Assembly: GCA_037954325.1 (NCBI GenBank)
Contig: JBBMNZ010000027.1
Span: 3,141,501 to 3,205,500 of the forward strand
Source: Fistularia commersonii
Taxonomy: Eukaryota; Chordata; Actinopteri; Syngnathiformes; Fistulariidae
DNA: 64,000 bases
Reading direction: 5' to 3'
Below the pieces are notes generated by a model. The model made no database searches. It worked only from the letters and a program-made list of their open reading frames with translations, and was not told where the DNA came from. Shown here piece by piece: positions 38,973 to 49,059 of this stretch; the first letter of the stretch is position 1; every line of letters starts with the position of its first letter. Made by a program: the position numbers and the translations under genes.

Positions 38973-39132
38973 CTGGAAAATAGGAGACATGATCACCTGC
39001 GTGAAACGCAACAGAGAAATACTCGCACTATAGCGAGTCTACGTTCCTCGGATTAGAGTCAGATGCATTTCTTGGAATTTTTTTTCTGTTTTTTTTTTTT
39101 TTTTTTTTTTTGGGGGGGGGGGGGCTACGTAC
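38973..39132 (-). other. zfhx3: zfhx3 intron between coding exons 1 and 2 (160 bp)
   Basis: A very short GT-AG intron, phase 0, splits the finger between C833 and C836. Eight bases into the intron on the transcribed strand are 13 C (39124-39112), then 23 A (39111-39089). AGGT occurs at both exon-intron borders (GAG/GT and CAG/GT). Confidence 0.93.
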
Positions 39133-40275
39133 CTCACATCGAAAAGGCTTGTATCCACAGGTATAGCTTTCTCCACGGGCCAGGCGCGGGTGGCTTTGGC
39201 CGCTGCTGCAGTACACGCACGAGCCCCCGGAGTCCGGGTGCTTCTCCTTCATGTGGGCTTCCAGTGTCTGCTGGTACTTGTAATGCCAGTTACATTTGGG
39301 ACACTTGAGTGTTTTGCATGAATTGCGCGAATGCATCATGGTCATGTGACCGCCCAGGGAGCGCGAAGAACCCAGAACGGTGTCGCACTTGGGGCACTCG
39401 ACACCGCTGCCTCCGCCGCCACCCGGCCCGTGGTTCTGCGAACACTCGCCCAGCCCGGGTATCTCGCAGGAGCTCCCGGGGTGGGGATGAGTGTGGCCGT
39501 GAGATGAGGGATGGAGGTGATGATGATGGTGGTGGTGTATGTGATGATGCTGCAGAAGGGATCCGTTGTCCTCCTCTTCCTCCGCCGGGCAATCATTTGG
39601 TTCTGGAGCTGTGGCACTATCTCGATTGGCACTTTCGTCGGCAGCAGCGTTGGAGGACAGAGGTGAGGATGAAGTACCAGCGGTGTCATCCTCGCTCCTT
39701 CTGACGGTGGCTGCTGCCATTGCCATGGGAACAGCGGGCCCCTGGCAGTTAAAGCTCAGAGGGAGCTCTGAGGTTCTCCCTCCACCATCTGCAGCGGAAC
39801 CCTCTTCTTTGACAGAGGAGGAAGTGGAGGCAGGGGCTTTGCTGTTGAGTGTGGGACTGACCACAGAGGTGCAGGCAGAAGGCTGGAGAGTGCTACTAGG
39901 CATTAATAAAGGAGATTTGGAAATGCTTTGGTTTGAGACAGCTGGTTCCCCCGCTTCGACCCCACCACTGCTACTAATGCCACCACTGGTCACTAATTTT
40001 GTAATTTCTGCCTCCACCTCATCTTCCTCCTCCCCTAATAACAGTTCCTCTTCGTCTTCTTCTATAATCTGACTTGATAGATGTGCCTTGCTCTCTTGTC
40101 CCTCTGCGGCCCCGTCCTCTCCTTTGCATGCCCACTCTTTCCCAGAAGGCTCCTCTGTTCTCTCTCCCTGTATGGGCAGGGCACTGGAGTCTTTGGCAGA
40201 GCCTGTGGTTGAGGTAAGAGTGGATGCTTTGGGAGTGCTCAGCCCTCCAAGAGACAGGACAGAGCTTAGTGGGAT

Positions 40276-40314
<39 letters not shown>

Positions 40315-41634
40315 TTGTTGCTGGGGGCCGGAGTCAGAGTCTTTGCTATGGAGAGTCTCGCTGCCCCCACTACTACTTCCTGACTCCAGATGGACACCGC
40401 TAAATGTGCCGTAAAAGCTCTGTCCAGAGTTGATGGGAAGCAGCGTAGGTGGCAGAGGAGTGCTCTTATGTTTTGGTTCCAAGAAACTGATGAGGGGCTC
40501 TTTGTCCTTCCCGATGCCCTGGATGATGGCGGATGCGTGCTTGTCCCCTAACAGCCGCCGTTCGTCCTCACACAGAGTCATGCGATGGTCGTGGACAGCG
40601 TGAGTAGCGAAGGAGCGCGCGTAGCCAAAGGACAGCTTGCACAAAAAACACATGAGAATCGGCTTACCCTTGCCGTAGAGGGCGAGCCCGTCGAATTTGG
40701 AGAAATCCACATTGTTAGGAACATCTTTGGAAACACAGGACTTCTTGGCAGACCCATCGCTGTTCAGGTAATCCTTGTTACTTTTGTGCCGCACATCGAA
40801 GACACGGAAACTGTGCAGGACAGGGCTGAGGCCTGCCATGGTTGAGGTATTGGGGAAACCTTGGTCTGAATTACCAAACCACTTCCCAAAAGACGAGGCT
40901 ATGTGGAAAGTGTTGATGATCTGAGGGTAGACTGAGGATGAAGTCCCAGCAGGTTCTCCCGGTTTTCCCCCACTAGTGAGAGAGTTTGTGGAAAGCAGGC
41001 CGGGTACCATGCCCCCACCACTTTGGATCAGCTGACTGAGGCTCTCTACGATGTAGGCCGAGCCATCTGGTTGGTAGACTATCTCTCCAGCCAGGTTCTC
41101 CACGTCACTGCTCTCCTCTTCCTCTTCCTCCTCTCCTTCCTCGCTCCCGCTCTCAGGCACGCCCTGCTGCCGTGTGGACTGGTGACGCATGAGAGTGTGC
41201 ACGCCCCCTCCGCCCGGAGCCATCGGCACCCCGGGAAACGGCTGAAGACTCGGGAAACAGCTGTCAATCTCCATTTCATCCAAGTCCTCCGATTCTTCCT
41301 CTTCTCCGCAGCTCACTCCATCTCGCTCTTCATCCTCAACCCCCTCCCTTCTGGAAAGCAGCTGGCCAGCGGCAGGGCTGTCGCGATGGGCCTGGGGCGA
41401 AGCTTGTTTTGTCTGTAGCTGCTGCTGAGACTGTAGTTCTTTCACTCCGTCGTGAGGGGTGCCAGGGTTCTGGGGTTGAGACGAGAAGGGGGCGGAGAAA
41501 GACAGGGGGTCCTGGTTGGTGCAAGGGACCTGCAGGCTAGAGTGATCGTTCCAGGGCTGTGGAGGTTGCTGCTTCTGGGAGGAGCTGAGCCCATCGTCTG
41601 TCCCAGAAACTACGCGAGACTCACAGCTGTCCAT
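39133..41634 (-). CDS. zfhx3: zfhx3 coding exon 1 (N terminus, residues 1-834)
   Basis: This is the first coding exon of ZFHX3/ATBF1, a nuclear transcription factor with many C2H2 fingers and homeodomains. The start at 41634 is chosen because the first residues (MDSCESRVVSG) parallel mammalian ZFHX3 (MEGCDSPVVSG) and the context is strong (A at -3, G at +4). Visible parts: an acidic low-complexity stretch (about 98-178), the family block SDVENLAGEIVYQPDG (177-191), the FRVFDVRHKSNKDYLNSDG block (about 275-295), a C2H2 finger C329/C332/H345/H350, polyglutamine 438-453, an acidic region, a His-rich tract 696-718, fingers C747/C750/H763/H768 and C778/C781/H794/H799, and C806/C809 in a further cysteine-containing segment. 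The GKWF and DYLNSDG wording fits ZFHX3 better than ZFHX4. The exon ends after a GAG codon at a GTACGT donor (39132-39131), phase 0. The reading frame continues open past the donor into poly-K sequence, which is intron. A teleost duplicate (a or b) cannot be assigned. Confidence 0.97.
39482..39550 (-). repeat. zfhx3: His-rich codon tract in zfhx3 (residues about 696-718)
   Basis: CAT/CAC codons encode three His, Ile, seven His, then spaced His residues ending HTHPHP, fifteen in 23 residues. It sits about 30 residues before a zinc finger. The mammalian protein has only a few His at the equivalent place (PHHQH). Confidence 0.9.
40276..40323 (-). repeat. zfhx3: CAG/CAA repeat encoding 16 glutamines in zfhx3
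   Basis: In coding sense the tract reads CAG, three CAA, eleven CAG, one CAA (residues 438-453). The pure run of 11 CAG is flanked by CAA interruptions. It lies in a disordered Ser/Pro-rich linker. The large glutamine tracts I recall in mammalian ZFHX3 are in other parts of the protein, so this one looks lineage-specific. Confidence 0.95.
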
Positions 41635-41664
41635 ACTGATGCCTACATGAGGCGTTCATCGCAT
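41621..41664 (-). promoter_or_regulatory. Cluster of three upstream ORFs around the zfhx3 start
   Basis: uORF1 is ATG CGA TGA (41664-41656). uORF2 starts at 41659, overlapping the uORF1 stop, encodes 12 residues and ends with TGA at 41623-41621, thirteen bases inside the main coding sequence in another frame; its -3 base is G (moderate context). uORF3 is the start-stop ATG TAG (41648-41643). The main ATG has the strongest context. Translational damping is inferred from known uORF behaviour, not shown here. Confidence 0.6.
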
Positions 41665-41670
41665 CCAGGC
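41635..41670 (-). other. zfhx3: 5' UTR part of zfhx3 coding exon 1
   Basis: Thirty-six bases of untranslated leader precede the ATG. They are preceded on the minus strand by a pyrimidine-rich tract and GCCTCTGCAG, a strong acceptor (AG at 41672-41671). This predicts at least one non-coding exon further right. The leader holds three upstream ATGs (annotated separately). Confidence 0.8.
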
Positions 41671-43317
41671 CTGCAGAGGCAAAAAACAAAGAAACAAAAA
41701 GAAAGGACAAGATTGAGCGAGGCCATTATTGGTCAAATTCGCTAATACATTTACAACAGCCTGGAACGACACGCCTATATCCGTGTGGACCGGAATTATC
41801 GGAGGCGATCAGCGATATGAAATGCGAGAGGGGCACTATATATCAAAATCTCAAAAGAGGAAAGTGAAATTCACGAAAGTCGGCAGGCGAGAGGAAAATG
41901 TCTGTGATATAATTAGAAAAATGACACCGCACTCATTACATAAGATGAGGCACTTAAGCACAATACCTGGGACACGCACTAATAAGCTGTCAATGATTCA
42001 TCTTCCTGCCATATCAAAAAGATAACATCTTTTTTATCTTCACCTTCCAAACAACACCTCTAATCTTATGTTCTTCAAATCCTACATCCGTTTTTAATTA
42101 ACTTGCAGTCAGACAAAAGGGGGGGGAGGGGGGTTTCATTTAATGAATCAAATAGATTTGGCGATAATTCCGGATAATTAGGCGCTAAAAGGCCAGCCAA
42201 CAGCAAAAGCGCCTTCATATAAATGTCGAAAAACGCTGCTTATAAAACAGCGGCTTTTTTTTTTTCCAACAGAGGCATCGTTAGCGCTCCATCTTCGAGT
42301 TATTTTTACATATGGGCATCGATGAGAAGCGTATGTATTTATATCATGCAACGAAAGAGGGGGTATTTTCAGAGGAAAAAAAAAGACATAAACTGGGTTG
42401 GGACTTTACTGCAGCTGTGTTTAGATCTCCCGTCCAATAACCTCTATGCTTAGCCCGATCTCAACCTATCCAGCCATCCTCCACCCCTGAAATAATAAAC
42501 GGGAGCTCAGCTTTTGGGAGCTGGCTGTGCCCTGAGCATCTTTGAGGCCCACCACAGGCTGCAATTTAGAGCACAGAAGAGATAAAATGATAACACAAGA
42601 TACTGCTGAGCTAATAATTTTATTAAAGGGATGCAGCCAACATTGATTAAAGGGGGCAATCGGGCTGAAACCAATAACTCTGGGCTGCCCTTTAACCCGC
42701 CAGTGCTGAATATTACATGAGCGAAGTTTCCCAGAACAGAGCTCGCTACCGTCTCCCAGTTGATTAGCACATTCATTGCCCGCACTTGATTTATTTACTT
42801 ATTTACTTACGGATGCAAATTTCAGCTGTGATCAGAATGGAGTCTACCCCCACACCCTCACATATTAGCCACTGAGGGAGAGGAGAGATTGATAATGTCT
42901 GTCTCAGTCTTCATGAATGTCTGATGAAGCTCCCCTCCCACACCACATACCTGAAACCTCTCAAGCCTATAAGGACTCTTACCACAAAACTAATAGACTC
43001 TCGTTTTAAAGCTGCATATATCCCGTTGTCACTTTGAACAATAGCGCAACAGACACACAGACCTTATCGCGGGCAAAGCAATCAAGCTAGGAAGGCACTA
43101 TAATGAAAACAATGACATAAGAAAATATGCAGGAAATATTGCCGCCTTAATACGGAACTGCAAGGCTAATATAAAGTCTATTTTCATTAATAGCATTTTG
43201 CCACAGCTCGGCCCATCCGTTACTGTACATTCTAAAGAAGCTAACCTTGATTATCGTTGTCCTGCTTTGCATATGAGATCTAAAAACTGACACTGGCTGG
43301 CTTTCAAGTTGAATTGC

Positions 43318-43590
43318 TTTATACATTTATTCATCCATTCATTTTCCATACAGCTTATCCCGCAAATAGGGTTGGGGGGGGCGGGGGATGGAGGGGGCGT
43401 TTCAAGGGCCCATCTGTCATGGCGCTAGCGGCGGAGTGCACCACGGACCAGCCCGGAGTCAATCACGGGGCCACGTGCAGAGACATCCGAGCATTCACTC
43501 TCTCATTCGGTCTCCAGTTAACCCACTGCGTGTTCGCGGATTGTTCCGGGAAACCGGATAACCATGTGAAAACATGGGCGAGGGGGGGAA
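43318..43590 (-). repeat. Degenerate SINE-like element, same family
   Basis: TTCATCCATTCATTTTCC, CAGCTTATCCCGCAAATAGG, a G-rich part, CCCGGAGTCAATCACGGGG, CATTCACTCTCTCATTCGG and a GGAAACCGGATAACC-like end follow the family order. The B box region is lost. Confidence 0.6.
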
Positions 43591-45714
43591 ATGCGCAAGG
43601 AGCTAAGCGGGGGCTCTGACCAGCGGCCCGCCATACAGCATCTTGCCTTATACAGTCAGTGATATAAAGAGATGTCCGCCTCTTAGCGAGGGGATACTCT
43701 TTCCGCAAGTGCTTAAGAGATTTAACAACCACTTATATTCACTAGTACAGTAAGTACCCAAGGAGCACACACCTAGTCTACACAAATGGACAAGCAGGAG
43801 TGGGACGTCTGACGGAAAAGTTACCCGTGTGACGTGACACCATGTGCTTAAGGAAAGTCATCTAGTGGGAATCATTCACATAAAAATACCAATGGCAACT
43901 ACAAGCAGGTCCGGAACAACCGGGCGTATATGCGTTACTAGTAAGGACGGTTAGCTAACCGAGCCCGCTGAAGTTCTCCGCTCTCATGTGCCGCTTCGGA
44001 GAGTGGTTACAGTGCTCCGCGCTGAGGGTATGTACCCATCCATTCCCATTAGTGCTGCCAGATACCTGAAGCAATTAGAAGCAGACAGGATAACACGATG
44101 ACTCCTGATCAGGGCCGGTACCCTGCACCACTGTGGTGTGTCCACTGCTTACAGAAAACAGGATTGCCCTTTAAAAATCAAGATGGTGTAATTCAATAAC
44201 CCGCAGCGGTTACTGATGAGCAATGGGATTGTCTGGAGTCAGCTAGTCGCAGATGGGCCACTGATATACCGCTGTTTGTCTCTCGCTGGCCCGCTCGGCT
44301 CGGTGACACCTGTTCAAGGCAGAGACGGCCCCAAGCTCCGGGAGGCCGAAGGGAAGCGGGGAGGAAGTGCGTGCGTGCTGAATGAGTGACGGCAAATAAA
44401 ACGTCTGTTACCGAGCGGTATGGCTTAGGACCGTACACCGCTGGGCAGTTGTCATTTTGTTTTGCATACAACAAAACTTCCTCATCCAGTCATTCCGCAC
44501 TGTCCCTCAGAGCTCGCGTGACTACGAAACCTCATTTTACGACAAGACTTGACTGTGTTATTGGAAAGGCTGAATCCCTCCGGTACAGCGTGACACACAG
44601 CCCTTGACTGAACGGCCTCTTTTCATTTTCTTACATAAAAAAAGGGAGGTTTTCTCCTTCTGCTCCTGCCACCGTAACAAATGGGATACATGTTTTCTGG
44701 AGATTATGCGGTTAGGTTAAAGACTAAAATAAGTTATGCAAGCCTTCATCGGGGGATGTGACAGCTAAGTGAGGAAGGGGAACACTTAGGAACAATCTGA
44801 TCGTAAGACTTCCTGATCACCTGGCCTTGAGAAAGTTTTGCCTCCAGAGACTGTCTCTCCAATAATCCAGCGCCAGCTGTGAGCGGACGACACGGCTCCA
44901 ACCTCTACCCCTGTCCGAAACCCAGGCAACGGTAAGACAACGGCGCTTTAAGATGGAAAACCGCTCTCTCTCTCGCTATCTCCCTCTCTGAGGAGGACCT
45001 CTGACAATAAGCAGAATCTGATTTTCGCCCGTCCCTCAGTGGTGCTGCCTGTCTGGGTCTGGTTTCTGAGCCATCAGTGCCTGGCTGGCCACCGCAGGGT
45101 AAAGGGGCGCTTATTGGAAAATCAATGGCGTGAACGCTAAGCAAGTTACAGGAAGATGTGGGAAGGAAGGCTTCTTATTGATAAAGCAGGGGAAGACCTT
45201 TGATGCTGCACAGGGGACGCGCTCATTGATGGGGGGAGCCGCCGCAGATCCGCGCCGCTAGAGGCCCTGCTTTTTTCTCCTAAGCTATTTTCCATGCACG
45301 CATTGTTCTCCTTATGATCCGTCCAGTGTGATGCCTGATATCACTTGCTTAATGTCTTTTCTCCAATATATCACTGTCTTTTCTCCAATGCTGCAACTTG
45401 AGAATGTGTATTTTAATAAGCTACACCTATACTGAGCCCGACGCGCCACTAAGTAATTAAGAGGTTATGTGAGAGTAAACACGTTTCTTTAGTCCAAGTC
45501 TCTAACTGAGTGATTCATCCGATGTTTTGACTCAAGTAAGAATAAAACAACATGGAGCCATTCCATTCAATAAGTAATAAAAAAAATTGGCGTGATCAGA
45601 ATCACAGAAAATAATTTCAACCGGGAAATTATCTCCATAATTTAAGCCGGTAAATCAAATTTTGATCGAGGTCCTTTTCACACTAGAATTTAGTCTCTGA
45701 AATTGTCCCAAATG

Positions 45715-45830
45715 TTATTATCATTAATATTAGTAGTAATAGAATTCAAAATAATAATTATCATTATTAATTAGCAATTGTCAAAAGAATAATAATAATC
45801 AAAATAATACCAAGTTTATTTTGATATTAT
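45715..45830. repeat. AT-rich low-complexity stretch with AAT/ATT units
   Basis: Mostly ATT, AAT and ATA triplets with almost no G or C, including AATAATAATAATC near 45790. Distinct from the mixed composition around it. Confidence 0.8.
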
Positions 45831-47073
45831 TTCAGCACAAAAGTCAATCAATATTACTGATATTCTACTGCTATGTCCATAAAAGTACCTGGTCGGACAG
45901 CTGATATGTGAATAAAACACTTGGGTACATACTTGGAAAATACAGCTACTCTCCTCATTAATATACGAATGGGATCGTAAACACTGGCAATAAGTGAGGA
46001 AATGGGAATACGCGTAAGGCCTGACGCAGTAAATGCTGGTCACGGAGATACTGCGGCCAATCTAAAAAAAAAAAAGTTTGTCGATTATTGGGAATGGACA
46101 CCGGTAATGCACATATTATATGGGAACATTGAGTTTTTCTCCTACTTGATCCCCACCACTGTAAATCAGACAATTAACCTTGTTGCTGTAAAATATATTG
46201 TGCGCTGTAAATATTCCGTCTACCATTATGCTAATGCAGGCATGAGGGTGCTCCAGTATTGCTGCGACTACAGGAGGCAAAGAGTCACCTCAGGTCGATG
46301 GCACTCAGCCTGTAAACAGGGCTTCCCGTAAAATCAATGATCTTCAGTAGGAGCTATCAGTCTGCGGAACAGAAATAGCCGTGGCGGTGTTGAGTCTGAG
46401 GTGGGGGGTTGGGGAGTGGGCGGACACTCCCGGGTGTTTAGATGAGCGCGCGTGAGAGGAAGGGGACGGTCACTGCCGTGTCCACGACTATTTGGGAAGG
46501 TAGCGGAACTGATACGCACATCTGTAAAGTGAAAAACAGAAAAGCCGAACCCCGGAGGTGGGGGGGGGGGAGGGGCTGACGACGACATGGGAAAAGAAAC
46601 TCCCTACGAGGGTTCACTGCGCCTGCACACACCAACGTTAGGGGGCATTGTTTTTTTTTTTTTTGTTTTTCTTTTTTGTGACAGACTTCAAACCCAAGCG
46701 TGGCAATGATTTCACCCTCGACGCAACGCGATCAGATTCTGCTAATTCACTGTATGTCGAAGCGCTTAAGAAGAGTGATTTAAGACAAAGCTGCAGTGAA
46801 AGCACAGTGGTGAATTACATGCTACTTAGACACGGGCCCTTCTGATACGACTATCTGATCGGGGTGGGGATTCCACACTGCAGCGTTCCCTCCCTTTCAC
46901 ACGGTTCGAGAGGGCAACGGCACGCCGGCGTAATTAGGAAGTAGTGAATCGGCTGTTGGTTAGTTACTAGGTTCCAGAGTGATGGTGAAAGACCTGGCGG
47001 GGTGGCGGAGTAAAGGGAAGCAGTGTACACACAGCAGGAAGCTCCCAGTTTCGCTACAATTAGCAGCCAGCAC

Positions 47074-47098
47074 GGGGGGGGGGGGGGGGGGGGGGGGG
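47074..47098. repeat. Poly-G run, 25 bases
   Basis: The longest pure G tract in the window. Confidence 0.9.
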
Positions 47099-47239
47099 AC
47101 GAGGGCTACGAATGCGAGAAAGCTCATATAATTTCACTTAAACCTCCCTCAGTTTCAATCACCGCCGAAATGTTTCCGTAAAATGAAGATAATCAGTTTT
47201 CTTACAAAACTTTCAGATGATGAATAAGGCGAGCGGAAT

Positions 47240-47259
47240 AAAAAAAAAAAAAAAAAAAA
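47240..47259. repeat. Poly-A run, 20 bases
   Basis: Pure A after GCGGAAT. Confidence 0.9.
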
Positions 47260-48084
47260 TAGCATCTTGTTACCGCGGCGACGAGAAATAAAATCTGCAC
47301 CGAATAATTTTTTCTGTCATGACCCGCTTGGTATGTTGAGAAAGCTTTGTAATTTCCAACTGCATAAATTATCCTCAGAGCTGAGGTCTGGATGTCGGCT
47401 CCCTGGCAACCCGGCGCACACACGGTACACACTCGTACACAGCGGGGCGTCTGTGAAATGACAAGACAAGACAGGAAGACAGGAGTGTGTGCATGTGTGT
47501 GAGACAGAGAGCGAGAGAAAGAGCCAGCTCTGTCTTTCAAATACTTGTCAAATTAGTTCGATACACATCACTGTTTTAGACAAACAGATACGGATATGGA
47601 GTGATTTGCGACGATGTGACACGGAGCCTCTCATCCTTTAGCGTGCCGCGCTGACTTTCCCAGGGTGAGGGAAACGCTGAGTGGGCACTTGATCCACCGT
47701 CTGGTCTGGTATCAGAAAAAAACCCAACCAGAAACCTTGGGAATATATCTGCACGGATAAACCTTTTTTTTTTTTTCTCAAATAAAGGGGTTAGATGTGT
47801 TCAATTGGAAAGGGCCGAAGCCACGCGTCCACAGAGAGGTCACAAACCAGGGCCTTCACTTCCACTAATTGTAAAATCTGGCCCCGGTTTCTATCAGCAG
47901 ACGTTCTCCGCAATACTTCCGGGGGGGTTTGGGTTTCATTTTTTCCGCGGTCACAAATGAAAGGGGATAAACGCAAAACCCGCAGCCGCCACTTCTTGGA
48001 GAACTTGCTGAGGGGCGGAGCTGTGTGTGCAGGCACCTGGAAGATTGACGGAGATTAGAGATAAGAAATTGTGCGTGTGTGGGC

Positions 48085-48101
48085 GGGGGGGGGGGGGGGG
48101 G
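48085..48101. repeat. Poly-G run, 17 bases
   Basis: Pure G preceded by GTGTGGGC. Confidence 0.9.
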
Positions 48102-48577
48102 CGCTGGGAACTATTTGCTGATCTAGAAAGAAAGCGACTGACAAAAACAGCAAGGCAGCATGATGCTGCACACACACACAAACACACAAGTACAAAAATG
48201 CTCACATACACACCTTCCAGTAGCGCTGCCGTTAAGTCAAGCCAACCGCAAACACAGTTGTTAAAATGATCAATACCATTGAAATATTAAACCTTAAGAA
48301 GCCACATTATTGATTCGGAGCCCAATAATAAAATGGTTTATTTATTACTATAGGAGAGCTTTATGTAAATGTTTCCAAGATACCATCAGCTGTCCAGCCC
48401 TGGGCTGTGTCTAAATTTGAGACCCCCGAAACACATAGTCGCAGTCGCACACCCCGCAATCCCCTCAGCACCCACTCAACCTGCAGTCTAAACCCCAGGG
48501 GTCGCGGCCAGTGGGATGTCATTACCACTAATTCAACTTCCATTAAACATAGCTGACAACGCGAAGCACATCAAACG

Positions 48578-48592
48578 CCCCCCCCCCCCCCC
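48578..48592. repeat. Poly-C run, 15 bases
   Basis: Pure C; about 480 bp from the poly-G run at 48085. Confidence 0.9.
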
Positions 48593-49019
48593 GTCGACAG
48601 AAATATAGCCCCTCCTCCCAGGGTAACACGAGGGATCTTGACGTCAGGATAATTCTGCGACGGACGAAACAAACCGAGTCTGAAGATCATCACGCGTAAC
48701 ACCGGGTTTAAATCAAAAAATATTCATCATGGGCCAAATTATGGATTTGGCCCTGGGTAAGGTGAAACGTCCCGAATGGGGTGATGGTTCCTTTTAAGGA
48801 GGCATGTGAACCCCAGATGACCAGGGAGCCTGGAGCGATCTGGCCGGGGAGGTTGCAAGGGTGAGAGTGGATACGTGGACAGTTATGAGGTGTCACGCGC
48901 GGAAAATGTTAAATCGCTATCTCCTTTACGAGCGGCAGAGTAGCCTCTTCACGCAAAAGGGGCAGATGTCTTGAATGAAAAGTGTATGGTTTCTGTGAAG
49001 ATACTCAAAAATCTGCGCG

Positions 49020-49059
49020 CGCACACACACACACACACATGGACACACACACACACACA
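49020..49059. repeat. Compound AC array
   Basis: Two AC runs separated by ATGG. Confidence 0.9.

Noticed and set aside
38973..39011. ATG-initiated start of the exon 2 frame at 39011
   Set aside because: The residues before VCNYSTTTK are intron sequence with a clear TTCCAG acceptor; homology begins at Val.
39028..39132. Extension of the long zfhx3 frame past 39133 to a stop (RSPPPPKKKK...)
   Set aside because: A consensus GTACGT donor sits exactly at the homology boundary and the finger continues in frame at 38972, so this is intron.
39309..40072. Long plus-strand open frames opposite zfhx3 exon 1
   Set aside because: They are antisense shadows of the low-complexity coding sequence (poly-Ser, poly-Cys from repeats).
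39133..41634. Assignment to zfhx4 instead of zfhx3
   Set aside because: GKWF, DYLNSDGSAK, NRDSATAPEPND-like wording and the MDSCESRVVSG start fit ZFHX3 better. The choice between teleost duplicates remains open.
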